Source: Streptomyces spiroverticillatus
Lineage (GTDB): Bacteria; Actinomycetota; Actinomycetes; Streptomycetales; Streptomycetaceae
Length of the DNA: 64,000 nucleotides
Reading direction: 5' to 3'
NCBI GenBank assembly: GCA_014650415.1
Contig: BMUX01000007.1
Span: 311,761 to 375,760, forward strand
Part shown: positions 27,242 through 36,331 of the stretch, in pieces
Layout of the letters: each line of letters starts with the position of its first letter
Numbering within the stretch: position 1 is the first letter of the stretch
The notes under the pieces: model-generated
Seen by the model: only the letters and a program-made list of their open reading frames with translations
What the model was told of the DNA's origin: nothing
The model's database searches: none
Translations under genes and position numbers: made by a program

Positions 27242-28879
27242 ATGACTGCAACCCTCGTCGCCAAAGACCTCGCCGCCGGCCACGGCGACCGCACCCTGTT
27301 CTCCGGCCTCGACCTGGTCGTCGCCCCCGGCGACGTGATCGGCCTCGTCGGAGTCAACGGGGCGGGCAAGTCCACCCTCCTCCGCCTGCTCGCAGGCCTG
27401 GACACCCCCGAGTCCGGCGAGCTGCGCCTCTCCCCGCCCACCGCCACCGTCGGCCACCTCCCGCAGGAGCCCGAGCGCCGCGAGGGCGAGACCGTACGGG
27501 ACTTCCTCGCCCGCCGCACCGGCGTCGCAGCCGCCCAGCTCGCCCTGGACACCGCCACCCAGGCCCTCGTCGACGGCGCCCCGGGCGCGGACGACGCGTA
27601 CTCCACCAGCCTCGACCGCTGGCTCGACCTCGGCGGCGCCGACCTCGACGAACGCGCCGACGAGGTCGCCGCGTCCCTCGGCCTGACCGTCGGCCTCGAC
27701 CAGCCCATGACGGGCCTCTCCGGCGGCCAGGCCGCCCGCGCGGGCCTCGCCTCCCTCCTCCTCTCCCGGTACGACGTCTTCCTCCTCGACGAGCCCACCA
27801 ACGACCTCGACCTGGACGGCCTGGACCGCCTGGAGTCCTTCGTGAAGGGCCTGCGCGCGGGCACCGTGGTCATCTCCCACGACCGTGAGTTCCTCACCCG
27901 TACGGTCACCAAGGTCCTCGAACTGGACCTCGCCCAGCAGCAGATCAAGCTGTACGGGGGCGGGTACGCGGCCTACTTGGAGGAGCGCGATACGGCCCGC
28001 CGGCACGCCCGCGAGGAGTACGACGAGTACGCCGACAAGAAGGCGTCCCTCGAAGGCCGGGCCCAGATGCAGCGCGGCTGGATGGACAAGGGCGTGCGCA
28101 ACGCGCGCCGCAAGTCCACCGACGGCGACAAGCTGGGCCGCAACATGCGCAGCGAGGCCAGCGAGAAGCAGGCCGCGAAGGCCCGCCAGACGCAGCGCAT
28201 GATCGAACGTCTCGACGTGGTCGAGGAGCCCCGCAAGGAGTGGGAGCTGCGCATGGAAATCGCGTCGGCCCCGCGCTCCGGTGCGGTCGTGTCGACGATG
28301 CGTCAGGCGACCGTCCGCCGGGGCGACTTCACCTTCGGCCCGGTCTCCCTCCAGATCGACTGGGCCGACCGCGTCGCCATCACGGGCGCCAACGGCTCAG
28401 GAAAATCAACCCTGTTGGCCGCCATGCTCGGCCGTCTGCCCGTCGACTCGGGGGACTCCACCCTCGGCCCTGGCGTCGTCGTCGGCGAGGTCGACCAGGC
28501 CCGTGGCCTCTTCTACGGTGCGGAGACGCTCCTGGACGCCTTCTCCGCCGCCGTCCCGGAGACCGAACCGGCCGAAGTCCGCACGCTGCTCGCCAAGTTC
28601 GGCCTGAAGGCCGACCATGTGATGCGCCCGGCCACGACCCTCTCCCCGGGCGAACGCACCCGCGCGGCCCTCGCACTCCTCCAGGGCCGTGGCGTCAACC
28701 TCCTCGTCCTCGACGAGCCGACGAACCACCTCGACCTCCCCGCCATCGAACAACTGGAGTCCGCCCTCGACTCCTACGAGGGAACCCTCCTCCTGGTCAC
28801 CCACGACCGCCGCATGCTGGACGCGGTCCACATCACCCGCCGCATCCAGGTGACATCCGGCCAGACCACAGAAGCCTGA
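27242..28879 (+). CDS. ABC-F family ATPase
   Basis: 545 residues with two ABC cassettes and no membrane segments. The first Walker A is GVNGAGKSTLL with signature TGLSGGQAARAGLASLLL; the second is GANGSGKSTLL with signature LSPGERTRAALALLQGR and Walker B LLVLDEPTNHLD. The linker between them (about residues 235-330) is rich in charged residues. ABC-F proteins bind the ribosome, and some give resistance to ribosome-targeting antibiotics while others are housekeeping translation factors. Which group this belongs to cannot be told here. The ATG at 27242 is preceded by a weak ribosome site. Confidence 0.92.
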   Translation: MTATLVAKDLAAGHGDRTLFSGLDLVVAPGDVIGLVGVNGAGKSTLLRLLAGLDTPESGELRLSPPTATVGHLPQEPERREGETVRDFLARRTGVAAAQLALDTATQALVDGAPGADDAYSTSLDRWLDLGGADLDERADEVAASLGLTVGLDQPMTGLSGGQAARAGLASLLLSRYDVFLLDEPTNDLDLDGLDRLESFVKGLRAGTVVISHDREFLTRTVTKVLELDLAQQQIKLYGGGYAAYLEERDTARRHAREEYDEYADKKASLEGRAQMQRGWMDKGVRNARRKSTDGDKLGRNMRSEASEKQAAKARQTQRMIERLDVVEEPRKEWELRMEIASAPRSGAVVSTMRQATVRRGDFTFGPVSLQIDWADRVAITGANGSGKSTLLAAMLGRLPVDSGDSTLGPGVVVGEVDQARGLFYGAETLLDAFSAAVPETEPAEVRTLLAKFGLKADHVMRPATTLSPGERTRAALALLQGRGVNLLVLDEPTNHLDLPAIEQLESALDSYEGTLLLVTHDRRMLDAVHITRRIQVTSGQTTEA

Positions 28880-28884
28880 CCCCT

Positions 28885-28951
28885 CCCCGCGCCCCTTCAG
28901 GGGCGCGGGGAACTGCGCGACCAGCCACGACACACCCGCACGGAACAGAGA
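28885..28951 (-). repeat. Streptomyces intergenic repeat, copy 3, forming a terminator hairpin
   Basis: This is the reverse-orientation copy of the repeat at 8221-8280 and 26955-27010. At its start, CCCCGCGCCCCT and AGGGGCGCGGGG (28885-28896 and 28899-28910) are exact inverted repeats with only TC between. It begins 5 bases after the ABC-F stop and would serve as its terminator. Confidence 0.7.
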
Positions 28952-29011
28952 CCCCCCCATTGCCCCGCGGGTTTAGGTGAAGGGGCGGGGCCGGGGCGAA
29001 AACCGGGGGGT

Positions 29012-29030
29012 CCGGGGGCAGAGCCCCCGG
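29012..29030. terminator. CCGGGGG-CAGAG-CCCCCGG hairpin between convergent genes
   Basis: A 7-base perfect stem with a CAGAG loop sits inside another G-rich sequence of a type often seen between Streptomyces genes. It lies 48 bases beyond the end of the convergent tex gene and would back up the hairpin at 28885-28910. Confidence 0.5.
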
Positions 29031-29078
29031 CAGGAACAGCAACCACCCACCACCCCGCACCCCAGCCCCCCGGAGCCT

Positions 29079-31502
29079 TCAGCCCCGCTTCCCCTTGTCC
29101 ACCAACCCCGCCTTCCTCAACGCATCCGCCATCGCACTGTTGGCCGGCGCCGGAGCCGACGAGGACCGCCCGCCACCCTGGCCCCCCTGCCCGCGCTGGC
29201 GCGAACCACCACGCCCCGCATCACCACCCCGCCGCTGCTGCGGCGCCCTCCGGTCCGAACCGGAGCCGGAGCCGGAGCCAGAACCAGAGCCCCCCGCGCC
29301 ACGCGGCGAAGACGATGCCGCCCCCACCTCGTCCTCCAACCTCAGCGTCAGCGAAATCCGCTTCCGCGGAATATCGACGTCCATCACCTTCACCCGCACC
29401 ACATCCCCCGGCTTGACCACATCCCGAGGATCCTTCACGAAGTTCTTCGACAGCGCCGACACATGCACCAACCCGTCCTGGTGCACCCCGACATCCACAA
29501 AGGCCCCGAATGCCGCCACATTCGTGACGACCCCCTCCAGGATCATCCCCGGAGTCAGATCGCCGATCTTCTCGACGCCCTCCTTGAAGGTGGCCGTCTT
29601 GAACGCGGGCCGCGGGTCACGCCCCGGCTTCTCCAATTCCCGCAGAATGTCCGACACGGTCGGCAGCCCGAACTTCTCGTTCACGAATGCCTCCGGACGC
29701 AGCCCCCGCACCACGGCCACATTCCCGACCAGCGAGTCCACCCCCGCCGACTTCGTCATCGCCCGCACCACCGGATACGCCTCGGGGTGCACGCTCGACG
29801 CGTCCAGCGGGTCCTCCCCGTCCCGGATCCGCAGGAAGCCCGCACACTGCTCGTACGCCTTCGGACCCAGCCGTGCCACGTCCTTCAGCGCCTTCCGCGA
29901 CCGGAAGGGCCCATTGGCGTCCCGGTGCGCGACGATGTTCTCCGCCAGCCCGGACCCAATGCCCGAAACCCGCGAAAGCAGCGGCGCGGACGCCGTATTG
30001 ACGTCCACCCCCACCCCGTTCACACAGTCCTCGACCACCGCATCCAGCGACCGCGACAGCTTCACTTCCGACAAGTCGTGCTGGTACTGCCCGACCCCGA
30101 TCGACTTGGGGTCGATCTTCACCAGTTCCGCCAGCGGATCCTGAAGCCGCCGCGCAATGGAAACGGCCCCGCGCAGCGAAACATCCATGTCCGGCAATTC
30201 CTGCGAAGCAAAAGCGGAAGCCGAATAGACAGATGCCCCCGCCTCCGAAACCATCACCTTCGTCAGCTTCAACTCAGGGTGCTTGGCGATCAGCTCACCG
30301 GCCAGTTTGTCGGTCTCCCGCGAAGCCGTCCCGTTCCCGATCGCCACGAGCTCGACCGCGTGCTCCTTCGCCAGCCGCGCCAGCTTCCCGAGCGCCTCGT
30401 CCCACCGGTTGGCGGGCACGTGCGGATGAATGACATCCGTCGCAACGACCTTGCCGGTCGCATCCACCACCGCCACCTTCACACCCGTACGGAAACCGGG
30501 GTCGAGACCCAGCGTCGCCCGCGTCCCGGCGGGCGCCGCGAGCAGCAGGTCGCGCAGGTTCGCGGCGAAGACCCGTACCGCCTCGTCCTCGGCGGCCGTG
30601 CGCAGCCGCAGTCGCAGGTCGATGCCCAGGTGCACCAGCACCCTGGTCCGCCACGCCCAACGCACCGTTTCCGCAAGCCACTTGTCGCCCGGCCGCCCCC
30701 GGTCGGAGATCCCGAACCGCCGGGCGATCATGCCCTCGTACGCGGTCGGCCCGGCGGCCTCACTCGGCTCCTCCGGCTCCAGTACGAGATCGAGCACGTC
30801 CTCCTTCTCGCCCCGCAGCATCGCCAGCACCCGGTGCGAGGGCAGCGCGGTGAAGGGCTCCGCGAAGTCGAAGTAGTCGGCGAACTTCGCGCCCGTCTCC
30901 TCCTTGCCCTCGCGCACCTTCGCGGCGAGCCGCCCGCGCGTCCACATCCGCTCGCGGACCTCGCCGATCAGGTCGGCGTCCTCCGAGAACTTCTCCGTCA
31001 GGATCGCCCGCGCGCCCTCCAGGGCGGCCGCGGCGTCCGCGACGCCCTTGTCCGCGTCCACGAACGCGGCAGCGGCGGCGAGCGGATCGACCGACGGGTC
31101 GCCCAGCAGCCCGTCCGCCAGCGGAGCCAGCCCCGCCTCCCGGGCGATCTGCGCCTTCGTACGGCGCTTGGGCTTGAAGGGGAGGTAGATGTCCTCCAGG
31201 CGCGCCTTGGTCTCGGCGCTGCGGATCCGCGCCTCCAGGGCGGCGTCCAGCTTTCCCTGCTCCCGTACGGAATCGAGGATCGCGGATCGCCGGTCCTCCA
31301 GCTCCCGCAAGTACCGCAGCCGCTCCTCCAACGTGCGCAGTTGCGCATCGTCGAGCATCTCGGTCGCTTCCTTGCGGTAGCGCGCGATGAACGGCACGGT
31401 CGAGCCGCCGTCGAGCAGCTCGACGGCGGCCTTGACCTGCCGCTCCTTGACGCCGAGTTCCTCGGCGATCCTGCTTTCGATGCTTTCGATGGACGTCGTC
31501 AC
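29079..31502 (-). CDS. tex: Tex-family RNA-binding transcription accessory protein
   Basis: 807 residues. The N-terminal helical region begins IESRIAEELGVKERQVKAAV and includes VPFIARYRKEATEMLDD. A YqgF/RNase H-like domain follows with TLGLDPGFRTGVKVAVVD, then helix-hairpin-helix motifs (SRVSGIGSGLAENIVAHRD). The C-terminal S1 RNA-binding domain has GMILEGVVTNVAAFGAFVDV. After it is a Gly/Ser/Arg-rich tail with a GSGSGSGS run that is probably disordered. Tex binds nucleic acid and is needed for some toxin or surface gene expression in other bacteria; its exact role is unclear. The ATG at 31502 gives the full N-terminal domain. Confidence 0.93.
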   Translation of the reverse strand: MTTSIESIESRIAEELGVKERQVKAAVELLDGGSTVPFIARYRKEATEMLDDAQLRTLEERLRYLRELEDRRSAILDSVREQGKLDAALEARIRSAETKARLEDIYLPFKPKRRTKAQIAREAGLAPLADGLLGDPSVDPLAAAAAFVDADKGVADAAAALEGARAILTEKFSEDADLIGEVRERMWTRGRLAAKVREGKEETGAKFADYFDFAEPFTALPSHRVLAMLRGEKEDVLDLVLEPEEPSEAAGPTAYEGMIARRFGISDRGRPGDKWLAETVRWAWRTRVLVHLGIDLRLRLRTAAEDEAVRVFAANLRDLLLAAPAGTRATLGLDPGFRTGVKVAVVDATGKVVATDVIHPHVPANRWDEALGKLARLAKEHAVELVAIGNGTASRETDKLAGELIAKHPELKLTKVMVSEAGASVYSASAFASQELPDMDVSLRGAVSIARRLQDPLAELVKIDPKSIGVGQYQHDLSEVKLSRSLDAVVEDCVNGVGVDVNTASAPLLSRVSGIGSGLAENIVAHRDANGPFRSRKALKDVARLGPKAYEQCAGFLRIRDGEDPLDASSVHPEAYPVVRAMTKSAGVDSLVGNVAVVRGLRPEAFVNEKFGLPTVSDILRELEKPGRDPRPAFKTATFKEGVEKIGDLTPGMILEGVVTNVAAFGAFVDVGVHQDGLVHVSALSKNFVKDPRDVVKPGDVVRVKVMDVDIPRKRISLTLRLEDEVGAASSSPRGAGGSGSGSGSGSGSDRRAPQQRRGGDAGRGGSRQRGQGGQGGGRSSSAPAPANSAMADALRKAGLVDKGKRG

Positions 31503-31658
31503 GGTGTTACCGACTCGCCTTCTCCTGCGGGCAGTGCATGGTGCGCCTCACGGTGGGGTCACCGAGGGTGCACCTGCATTCTGCCGTGCGGCACCGACAA
31601 GCCGTTCACGGGCTCACACCCGGCGGGTCCCGCGCCCGCCCCCGGAACGCCCCGGACC

Positions 31659-32528
31659 TCAGCCCTTGCCGAGCAGCGTCTCCGGGAAAGCGCCCGCCGC
31701 AGCGGCCGTCATCAGGAAGCCGCGGCCCAGTTCGGTCAGCCGCTCCACGCCCTCCGCACCCAGGTGCTCGTACGGGGCGAGGTCGAGCCGGTCGGTGACG
31801 TCCTCGATGTCGGCCCGCAGCTGCGTACCGGCCTCCGTCAGCTCGCCCTCGGCGTCCAGGAGCCCGCGCGTCCGCAGCCGGTCGGCGGCCGCCTCCCAGT
31901 CGGCCCGCGTCCAGCCCCGGGTGCGCAGCACCCAGCGCGGGTTCATGCCCCGCCCGGTGGCGGTGTGGCTGACCAGCGCCTCCACCGGGTCCAGGCCGGC
32001 GTTCAGCAGTGCCGTGAGGTGCCCGTCGCCCCGGTGCTCGCGCAGCAGGGTCGCCGCGTGCCAGAGCGCCAGATGGGACTCATCGGGGAACGGCAGGTCG
32101 GCGTGGGCGGCGTACAGCGGCCGGGCGTGGCGGGTGCACGCCTCGGTCGCCTTCCGCGCCAGCGCGGCTGCCTCCGTCATCTCCGCCGAGCCGATCACGT
32201 CCTCGCCCAGCAGCCTGCGCAGCGCCGCGTCGGCGGCCCGCACGCGTGCCCCCAGCACGGCTTCCGGGGAGGCGGTCTCCCAGACCGCGGGGACGACCTT
32301 GGCGATCTGGTCGTAGCTGTAGTTGTAGAAGGCGGCGGCGACCACACCGGGGCCGACCGCGCCGAGCGCGGCCGCCCGTCCCACCAGGAACGGGGCCTCG
32401 TCGTCCACGATGCCGATCGCGGTGAGCTCCTTGGCGTACTCGGGCGAGAAGTAGACCGTGGAATGCAGGGAGTTGAGCGGATTGTGGCAGCGTCGCCCGG
32501 CACGCGCGGGCAGCGAGGAAGTCGTCAT
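31659..32528 (-). CDS. SCO6745-family protein, function unknown
   Basis: 289 residues, all-helical in appearance, without signal peptide or membrane segment. It matches my memory of the actinobacterial SCO6745 family, with an N-terminal RRCHNPLNSLHSTVYFSPEY and a C-terminal winged-helix-like part (WTRADWEAAADRLRTRGLLD, then GELTEAGTQLRADIEDVTDR). That part resembles MarR-like folds, but DNA binding is not shown. The ATG at 32528 is the first good start. It is divergent from the GlxA-type gene across 140 bases, which contain GTACG-T-CGTAC at about 32552-32562. No function can be assigned. Confidence 0.7.
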   Translation of the reverse strand: MTTSSLPARAGRRCHNPLNSLHSTVYFSPEYAKELTAIGIVDDEAPFLVGRAAALGAVGPGVVAAAFYNYSYDQIAKVVPAVWETASPEAVLGARVRAADAALRRLLGEDVIGSAEMTEAAALARKATEACTRHARPLYAAHADLPFPDESHLALWHAATLLREHRGDGHLTALLNAGLDPVEALVSHTATGRGMNPRWVLRTRGWTRADWEAAADRLRTRGLLDAEGELTEAGTQLRADIEDVTDRLDLAPYEHLGAEGVERLTELGRGFLMTAAAAGAFPETLLGKG

Positions 32529-32668
32529 GCCCGCACGTTACCGACTGCTTAGTACGTCGTACAGGGCGGGCCCGGACGGCAGGAAAGGTGGGGAACTCGT
32601 CATTGCGGCCATGCCGCGCGTCGCCAACGATGAAGAACATGACGCCGACGACGGAGGGGAACCGGACC

Positions 32669-33901
32669 GTGACACAGCAACGCCGAGAGGTACTGGTCGT
32701 CCTCTTCGACGGCATGCAGAGCCTCGACGTCACGGGCCCGGTCGAGGTCTTCGCCGGCGCCGCGCTGGCCTCCGGCACCCCGTACGACATCCGCACCGCC
32801 TCCCTCGACGGCCACCCCGTCCGTACCAGCAGCGGCCTCACCCTCCTCCCCGACCTCCCCCTCCCGAACCTGGCCCCCACCCCTTCAAGCGACACCTCTT
32901 CCGCCCCCTCGGGCTCCGCCCCCTCCACCACCCCCGCCCCCTCGGGCTCCGTAGCCCCCTTGGGCGGCGGGGCCGCCCCCCGGGGTCGAGGGGGGTACCC
33001 CCTGCTCGAGCGAAGCCGAGAGCTTGGGGGAGGGCGGGCAAGGGGGCGGCCCGCCCGATCCGGGCCCACCCCGCCTCCGGCCCTCTCGCCCCCGGCCGCA
33101 CCCGAAGGCCCTACCCCACCCCCGTCCCCGTACACCACCCCCCACACCACCCTCCTCGTCCCCGGCGGCCCCGGCACCGAGACCCTCGACCCCCGCCTCA
33201 CCACCTGGCTCCGCCGGAACGCCCCCCACACCACCCGCCTCGTTTCCGTGTGCAGCGGCGCCCTCTACCTCGCCGCCGCCGGCCTCCTGGACGGGCACCG
33301 CGTCGCCACCCACTGGCACGTCGCCGCCCGCCTGGCCCGCACCCACCCGAAGGTGGACGTCGACCCCGACGCCGTCTACGTCCGCGACGGCCGCCTCGCC
33401 ACCTCCGCCGGAGTCACCGCCGGAATCGACCTCGCGCTCGCCCTCGTCGAGGAGGACCACGGCCGCGACGTCGCCCTGACCGTCGCCCGTCACCTCGTCG
33501 TCTTCCTGCGCCGCCCGGGCAACCAGGCCCAGTTCAGCGCCCAGCTCTCCGCCCAGACGGCCCAGCGCGCGCCCCTGCGCGACGTACAGCAGTACATATC
33601 CGAACACCCCGACGCCGACCTCTCCGTCGAGACCCTCGCCGCCCGCGCGCAGCTCTCGCCCCGGCATTTCGCCCGCGCCTTCCACGCCGAGACGGGCACC
33701 ACCCCCGGCCGCTACGTGGACCGCGTACGCCTCGAACACGCCCGCCGCCTCCTGGAGGACGGCCCCGACGGCATCGCGTGCGTGTCCCGCGCCTGCGGCT
33801 ACGGCACCCCCGAGGCGATGCGCCGCGCCTTCGTCAAGGCCCTCGGCACGGCCCCCGCCGAATACCGCCGCCGCTTCCGCAGCACGGCCCCCACCGCCTG
33901 A
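32669..33901 (+). CDS. GlxA-type transcriptional regulator with repeat-derived insertion
   Basis: 410 residues, about 85 more than usual for the family. Residues 1-65 begin the DJ-1/PfpI domain (VLVVLFDGMQSLDVTGPVEV). The domain resumes at about residue 160 with PHTTLLVPGGPGTETLD, followed by the cysteine elbow VSVCSGALYLAAAGLLDG and RVATHWHVA. The C-terminal AraC HTH is LSVETLAARAQLSPRHFARA, then CVSRACGYGTPEAMRRAF. Residues about 66-158 are Pro/Ser/Gly/Arg-rich low-complexity sequence derived from intergenic repeat DNA. The start is a GTG at 32669 after GGAGGGG; an ATG at 32639 is an alternative. A DJ-1/PfpI gene follows 40 bases downstream. The insertion may alter or inactivate ligand sensing. 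Confidence 0.85.
   Translation: MTQQRREVLVVLFDGMQSLDVTGPVEVFAGAALASGTPYDIRTASLDGHPVRTSSGLTLLPDLPLPNLAPTPSSDTSSAPSGSAPSTTPAPSGSVAPLGGGAAPRGRGGYPLLERSRELGGGRARGRPARSGPTPPPALSPPAAPEGPTPPPSPYTTPHTTLLVPGGPGTETLDPRLTTWLRRNAPHTTRLVSVCSGALYLAAAGLLDGHRVATHWHVAARLARTHPKVDVDPDAVYVRDGRLATSAGVTAGIDLALALVEEDHGRDVALTVARHLVVFLRRPGNQAQFSAQLSAQTAQRAPLRDVQQYISEHPDADLSVETLAARAQLSPRHFARAFHAETGTTPGRYVDRVRLEHARRLLEDGPDGIACVSRACGYGTPEAMRRAFVKALGTAPAEYRRRFRSTAPTA
32947..33065 (+). repeat. composite intergenic repeat inserted in frame in a regulator gene
   Basis: The outer parts (32947-32972 and 33032-33065) match the intergenic element at 27065-27143, the latter 34 bases exactly. Between them is a second element with GGGGGGTACCCCCTGCTCGA then GCGAAGCCGAGAGCTTGGGG, a hairpin type I know from many Streptomyces intergenic regions. 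The composite stays open in the regulator's reading frame. Confidence 0.8.
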
Positions 33902-33941
33902 CGCTCCTTCACCACCCCATCCCGGAAAGGCATTCACAGCC

Positions 33942-34568
33942 ATGCAGATCGCCATCGCCCTGTACGAGAACTTCACCGCGCTGGACGCCATCGGCCCCTA
34001 CGAGACCCTCGGCAACATCCCCGGCGCGGAGACCGTCCTCGTCGCCGAGCAGGCCGGCCCGGTCCGCAACGACCGGGGCGACCTCTCCGTCGTCGCCACC
34101 AAGTCCTTCGCCGAGGTCACCCGCCCCGACATCGTCGTGGTCCCCGGCGGCCCCGACGCGACGAACCAGACCGAGAACAAGCCGCTCCTGGACTGGCTGC
34201 GCGCCGTCGACCCCACCACGACCTGGACCACCTCCGTCTGCACGGGCGCACTGGCCCTGGCCGCCGCGGGCCTCCTGGAGAACCGCCGGGCCACCACGCA
34301 CTGGCTGGCCATGGACACCCTGGAGGGGCTGGGCGCACGCCCGACGGGGGAGCGGGTCGTCTTCGACGGCAAGTACGTCACTGCCGCAGGCGTCTCCTCC
34401 GGCATCGACATGGGCCTGACCCTCGTCGGCAAGCTCCAGGGAGACATGGTCGCTCAGGTCATCCAGCTCATGACCGAGTACGACCCCCAGCCGCCCTACG
34501 ACGCGGGCTCGCCGGACAAGGCCCCGGCCGAGGTGGTCGCGTACTGCCGCGCCGAGCTGACGGTCTGA
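33942..34568 (+). CDS. DJ-1/PfpI family protein (isonitrile hydratase-like)
   Basis: 208 residues, a stand-alone DJ-1/PfpI fold. It shows MQIAIALYENFTALDAIGPY at the N-terminus, DIVVVPGGPDA, and the nucleophile elbow TSVCTGALALAAAGLLENRR with the conserved cysteine, followed by ATTHWLAMDTL. Relatives include isonitrile hydratases and uncharacterised stress proteins; the activity is not predictable. It sits 40 bases after the GlxA-type regulator on the same strand, a common pairing in which the regulator carries a related sensor domain. The ATG at 33942 follows GGAAAGG. It is convergent with the enoyl-CoA hydratase gene. Confidence 0.88.
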   Translation: MQIAIALYENFTALDAIGPYETLGNIPGAETVLVAEQAGPVRNDRGDLSVVATKSFAEVTRPDIVVVPGGPDATNQTENKPLLDWLRAVDPTTTWTTSVCTGALALAAAGLLENRRATTHWLAMDTLEGLGARPTGERVVFDGKYVTAAGVSSGIDMGLTLVGKLQGDMVAQVIQLMTEYDPQPPYDAGSPDKAPAEVVAYCRAELTV

Positions 34569-34598
34569 CGTACCGTCAAAAAGGCTGCCAGGGAAACC

Positions 34599-35357
34599 TT
34601 ACGCGCTCCACGTGAAGCGCGGCGCCCTGCGCTCCAGGAAGGCGGCGACCCCCTCCGCGGTGTCGCCGCTTTCGCGCATCTGCTCCGCCCAGTGCTCGTC
34701 CCGGTCGGTGCGCCCGTCCGCGAACTCCTTCGCCGCCGCCTGCGTGAGCTGCGACCGCGAGACCAGAATCCGTACGAACTCGCCCACCCGCTTGGCGAGT
34801 TGCCCCTCCGGCAGCACCTCGTCCACCAGCCCGGTGCGCAGCGCCCGCCCGGTGTCGATCAACTCACCCGAAAACAACAGGTACTTGGTCGCCGACGGCC
34901 CGATCAGCGCCGCCAGCCGCCGCGTGGAGGACGCCGGGTAGACGATCCCCAGCTTCGCCGGCGTCACTCCGAACAGTGCGCCCTCCTCCGCGAACCGCAG
35001 GTCGCACGCCGCCGCGAGCTGGCTCCCGCCGCCCACGCAGTACCCCCGCACCGCCGCCAGCGTCGGCTTCGGGAAGGCGGCGAGGGCCTCCTCGGCCCGT
35101 ACCGCCAGCTCCTGCGGCGTGCTCCCGGGCTCCGTGAAGTCGCGCAGGGAGGAGATGTCCGCCCCGGCGCAGAAGGTCGGCCCGTCACCCGTAAGGACCA
35201 AAGCCCGCACCTCGGGGTCGACGGCCAGCCGGCCCAGCAGTTCCGGCAGCTCGCGCCACATGTCCGCGGTCATCGCGTTGCGTTTGGCGGGATTGCTCAG
35301 CACCACTGTCGCGGTCGATTCGGTAATGGAGTGCGTCACCCGGGGAAGCCGTTGCAT
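34599..35357 (-). CDS. enoyl-CoA hydratase/isomerase family protein
   Basis: 252 residues of the crotonase fold. Oxyanion-hole segments are FCAGADISSLRDF and VRGYCVGGGSQLAAACDLRF. The GVTPAKLGIVYP stretch corresponds to the region that usually carries a catalytic Glu; here the position is not an obvious Glu-Glu pair, so hydratase activity is uncertain and another crotonase reaction is possible. The ATG at 35357 is used; the frame continues 15 codons upstream but without family sequence. It stands alone, convergent with the DJ-1 gene and divergent from the HdeD-like gene. Confidence 0.82.
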   Translation of the reverse strand: MQRLPRVTHSITESTATVVLSNPAKRNAMTADMWRELPELLGRLAVDPEVRALVLTGDGPTFCAGADISSLRDFTEPGSTPQELAVRAEEALAAFPKPTLAAVRGYCVGGGSQLAAACDLRFAEEGALFGVTPAKLGIVYPASSTRRLAALIGPSATKYLLFSGELIDTGRALRTGLVDEVLPEGQLAKRVGEFVRILVSRSQLTQAAAKEFADGRTDRDEHWAEQMRESGDTAEGVAAFLERRAPRFTWSA

Positions 35358-35446
35358 GGGCCGGATGCTATCCGTCGCACCCGAACCTATGATCGGGGGC
35401 ATCGGGGGGCCGAGGCAGGCACGGGGGCCGACCGAGGAGCGCTCAC

Positions 35447-36181
35447 ATGGTGCGAGAGACCCGCGAGAGCAAGAAACTGAGCCGGAACTTCGGCTGGCTG
35501 GCCTTCCTCGGCGTTCTGCTGGTGATCGGCGGCCTGTTCGGACTCGTCTACACCGGCTTCGCCACCCTCACCTCGATGGTGCTCTTCGGCTGGCTGCTGC
35601 TCGTCGGCGGACTCGTCGGGCTGCTCCAGTCCGTCCAGTCGCGCGGCTCCAACTTCTTCTGGCTCGGCGTCGTCGTCGCGGCCCTCAACATTGCCGCCGG
35701 CATCGTCGTCATCCGGCACCCGGTCGTGACCGCCGAGGCCCTCACGATGTTCGCCGCGCTCCTCTTCCTCACCGGCGGACTCTTCCGGGTGGTCGGCAGC
35801 GTGGTGGTGCGCGGTCCGCAGTTCGGGTGGACCCTCGTGCAGGGCGCGTTCGGCCTGCTGCTCGGCATCCTGGTGCTCTTCGACTGGCCGCACTCCAGCC
35901 TGTACGTGCTCGGCACCTTCTTCTCGCTGGCCCTGCTCTTCGACGGGCTCGGGCTGGTCTCCATCGGCATCGGCGGCCGCCGGGTCATGACGATGGTGTC
36001 GGAGGCGATGGACTCGGACGACGCGAAGGCCGCCGAGAAGGCCGCGAAGACCCCGCCGACGCCGGAGACTCCCGAGAATCCCGAGGCCCCGCGCCCGGAC
36101 CCCGCTCGGCAGCCGCCCGTACAGGCCCCGGAGCGGACCGACTTCCACAAGCCGGAAGATCAGGACCGGTCGGCGAACTGA
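35447..36181 (+). CDS. HdeD-like membrane protein (DUF308)
   Basis: 244 residues. Six hydrophobic segments occupy residues about 15-180: WLAFLGVLLVIGGLFGLVYT, then SMVLFGWLLLVGGLVGLLQS and four more. This is the paired-helix pattern of the HdeD/DUF308 family, which in E. coli is linked to acid resistance. The last 60 residues are a hydrophilic Pro/Glu/Ala-rich tail (KAAEKAAKTPPTPETPENPE) that is probably cytoplasmic and disordered. The ATG at 35447 lies just after GGAGCG. No operon partner; the molecular role is unknown. Confidence 0.8.
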   Translation: MVRETRESKKLSRNFGWLAFLGVLLVIGGLFGLVYTGFATLTSMVLFGWLLLVGGLVGLLQSVQSRGSNFFWLGVVVAALNIAAGIVVIRHPVVTAEALTMFAALLFLTGGLFRVVGSVVVRGPQFGWTLVQGAFGLLLGILVLFDWPHSSLYVLGTFFSLALLFDGLGLVSIGIGGRRVMTMVSEAMDSDDAKAAEKAAKTPPTPETPENPEAPRPDPARQPPVQAPERTDFHKPEDQDRSAN

Positions 36182-36331
36182 CGGTCAACCGGACGACAAT
36201 CGCCTTCGACGGTTGCAGTCCCGGTCTCAATCCGTCGATTTCCGTCAAATTGTGATCAGCCCGCTGGTACGGACCGCTGTGCCCCGAACACTCGAATCGT
36301 GGTCACGACCGAGCGTGAGGGCGGGTGCCCG

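Noticed and set aside
32552..32562. GTACG-T-CGTAC dyad between the SCO6745-family gene and the GlxA-type gene
   Set aside because: An 11-base dyad with 5-base arms is expected fairly often by chance; position is suggestive but not enough for a regulatory call.
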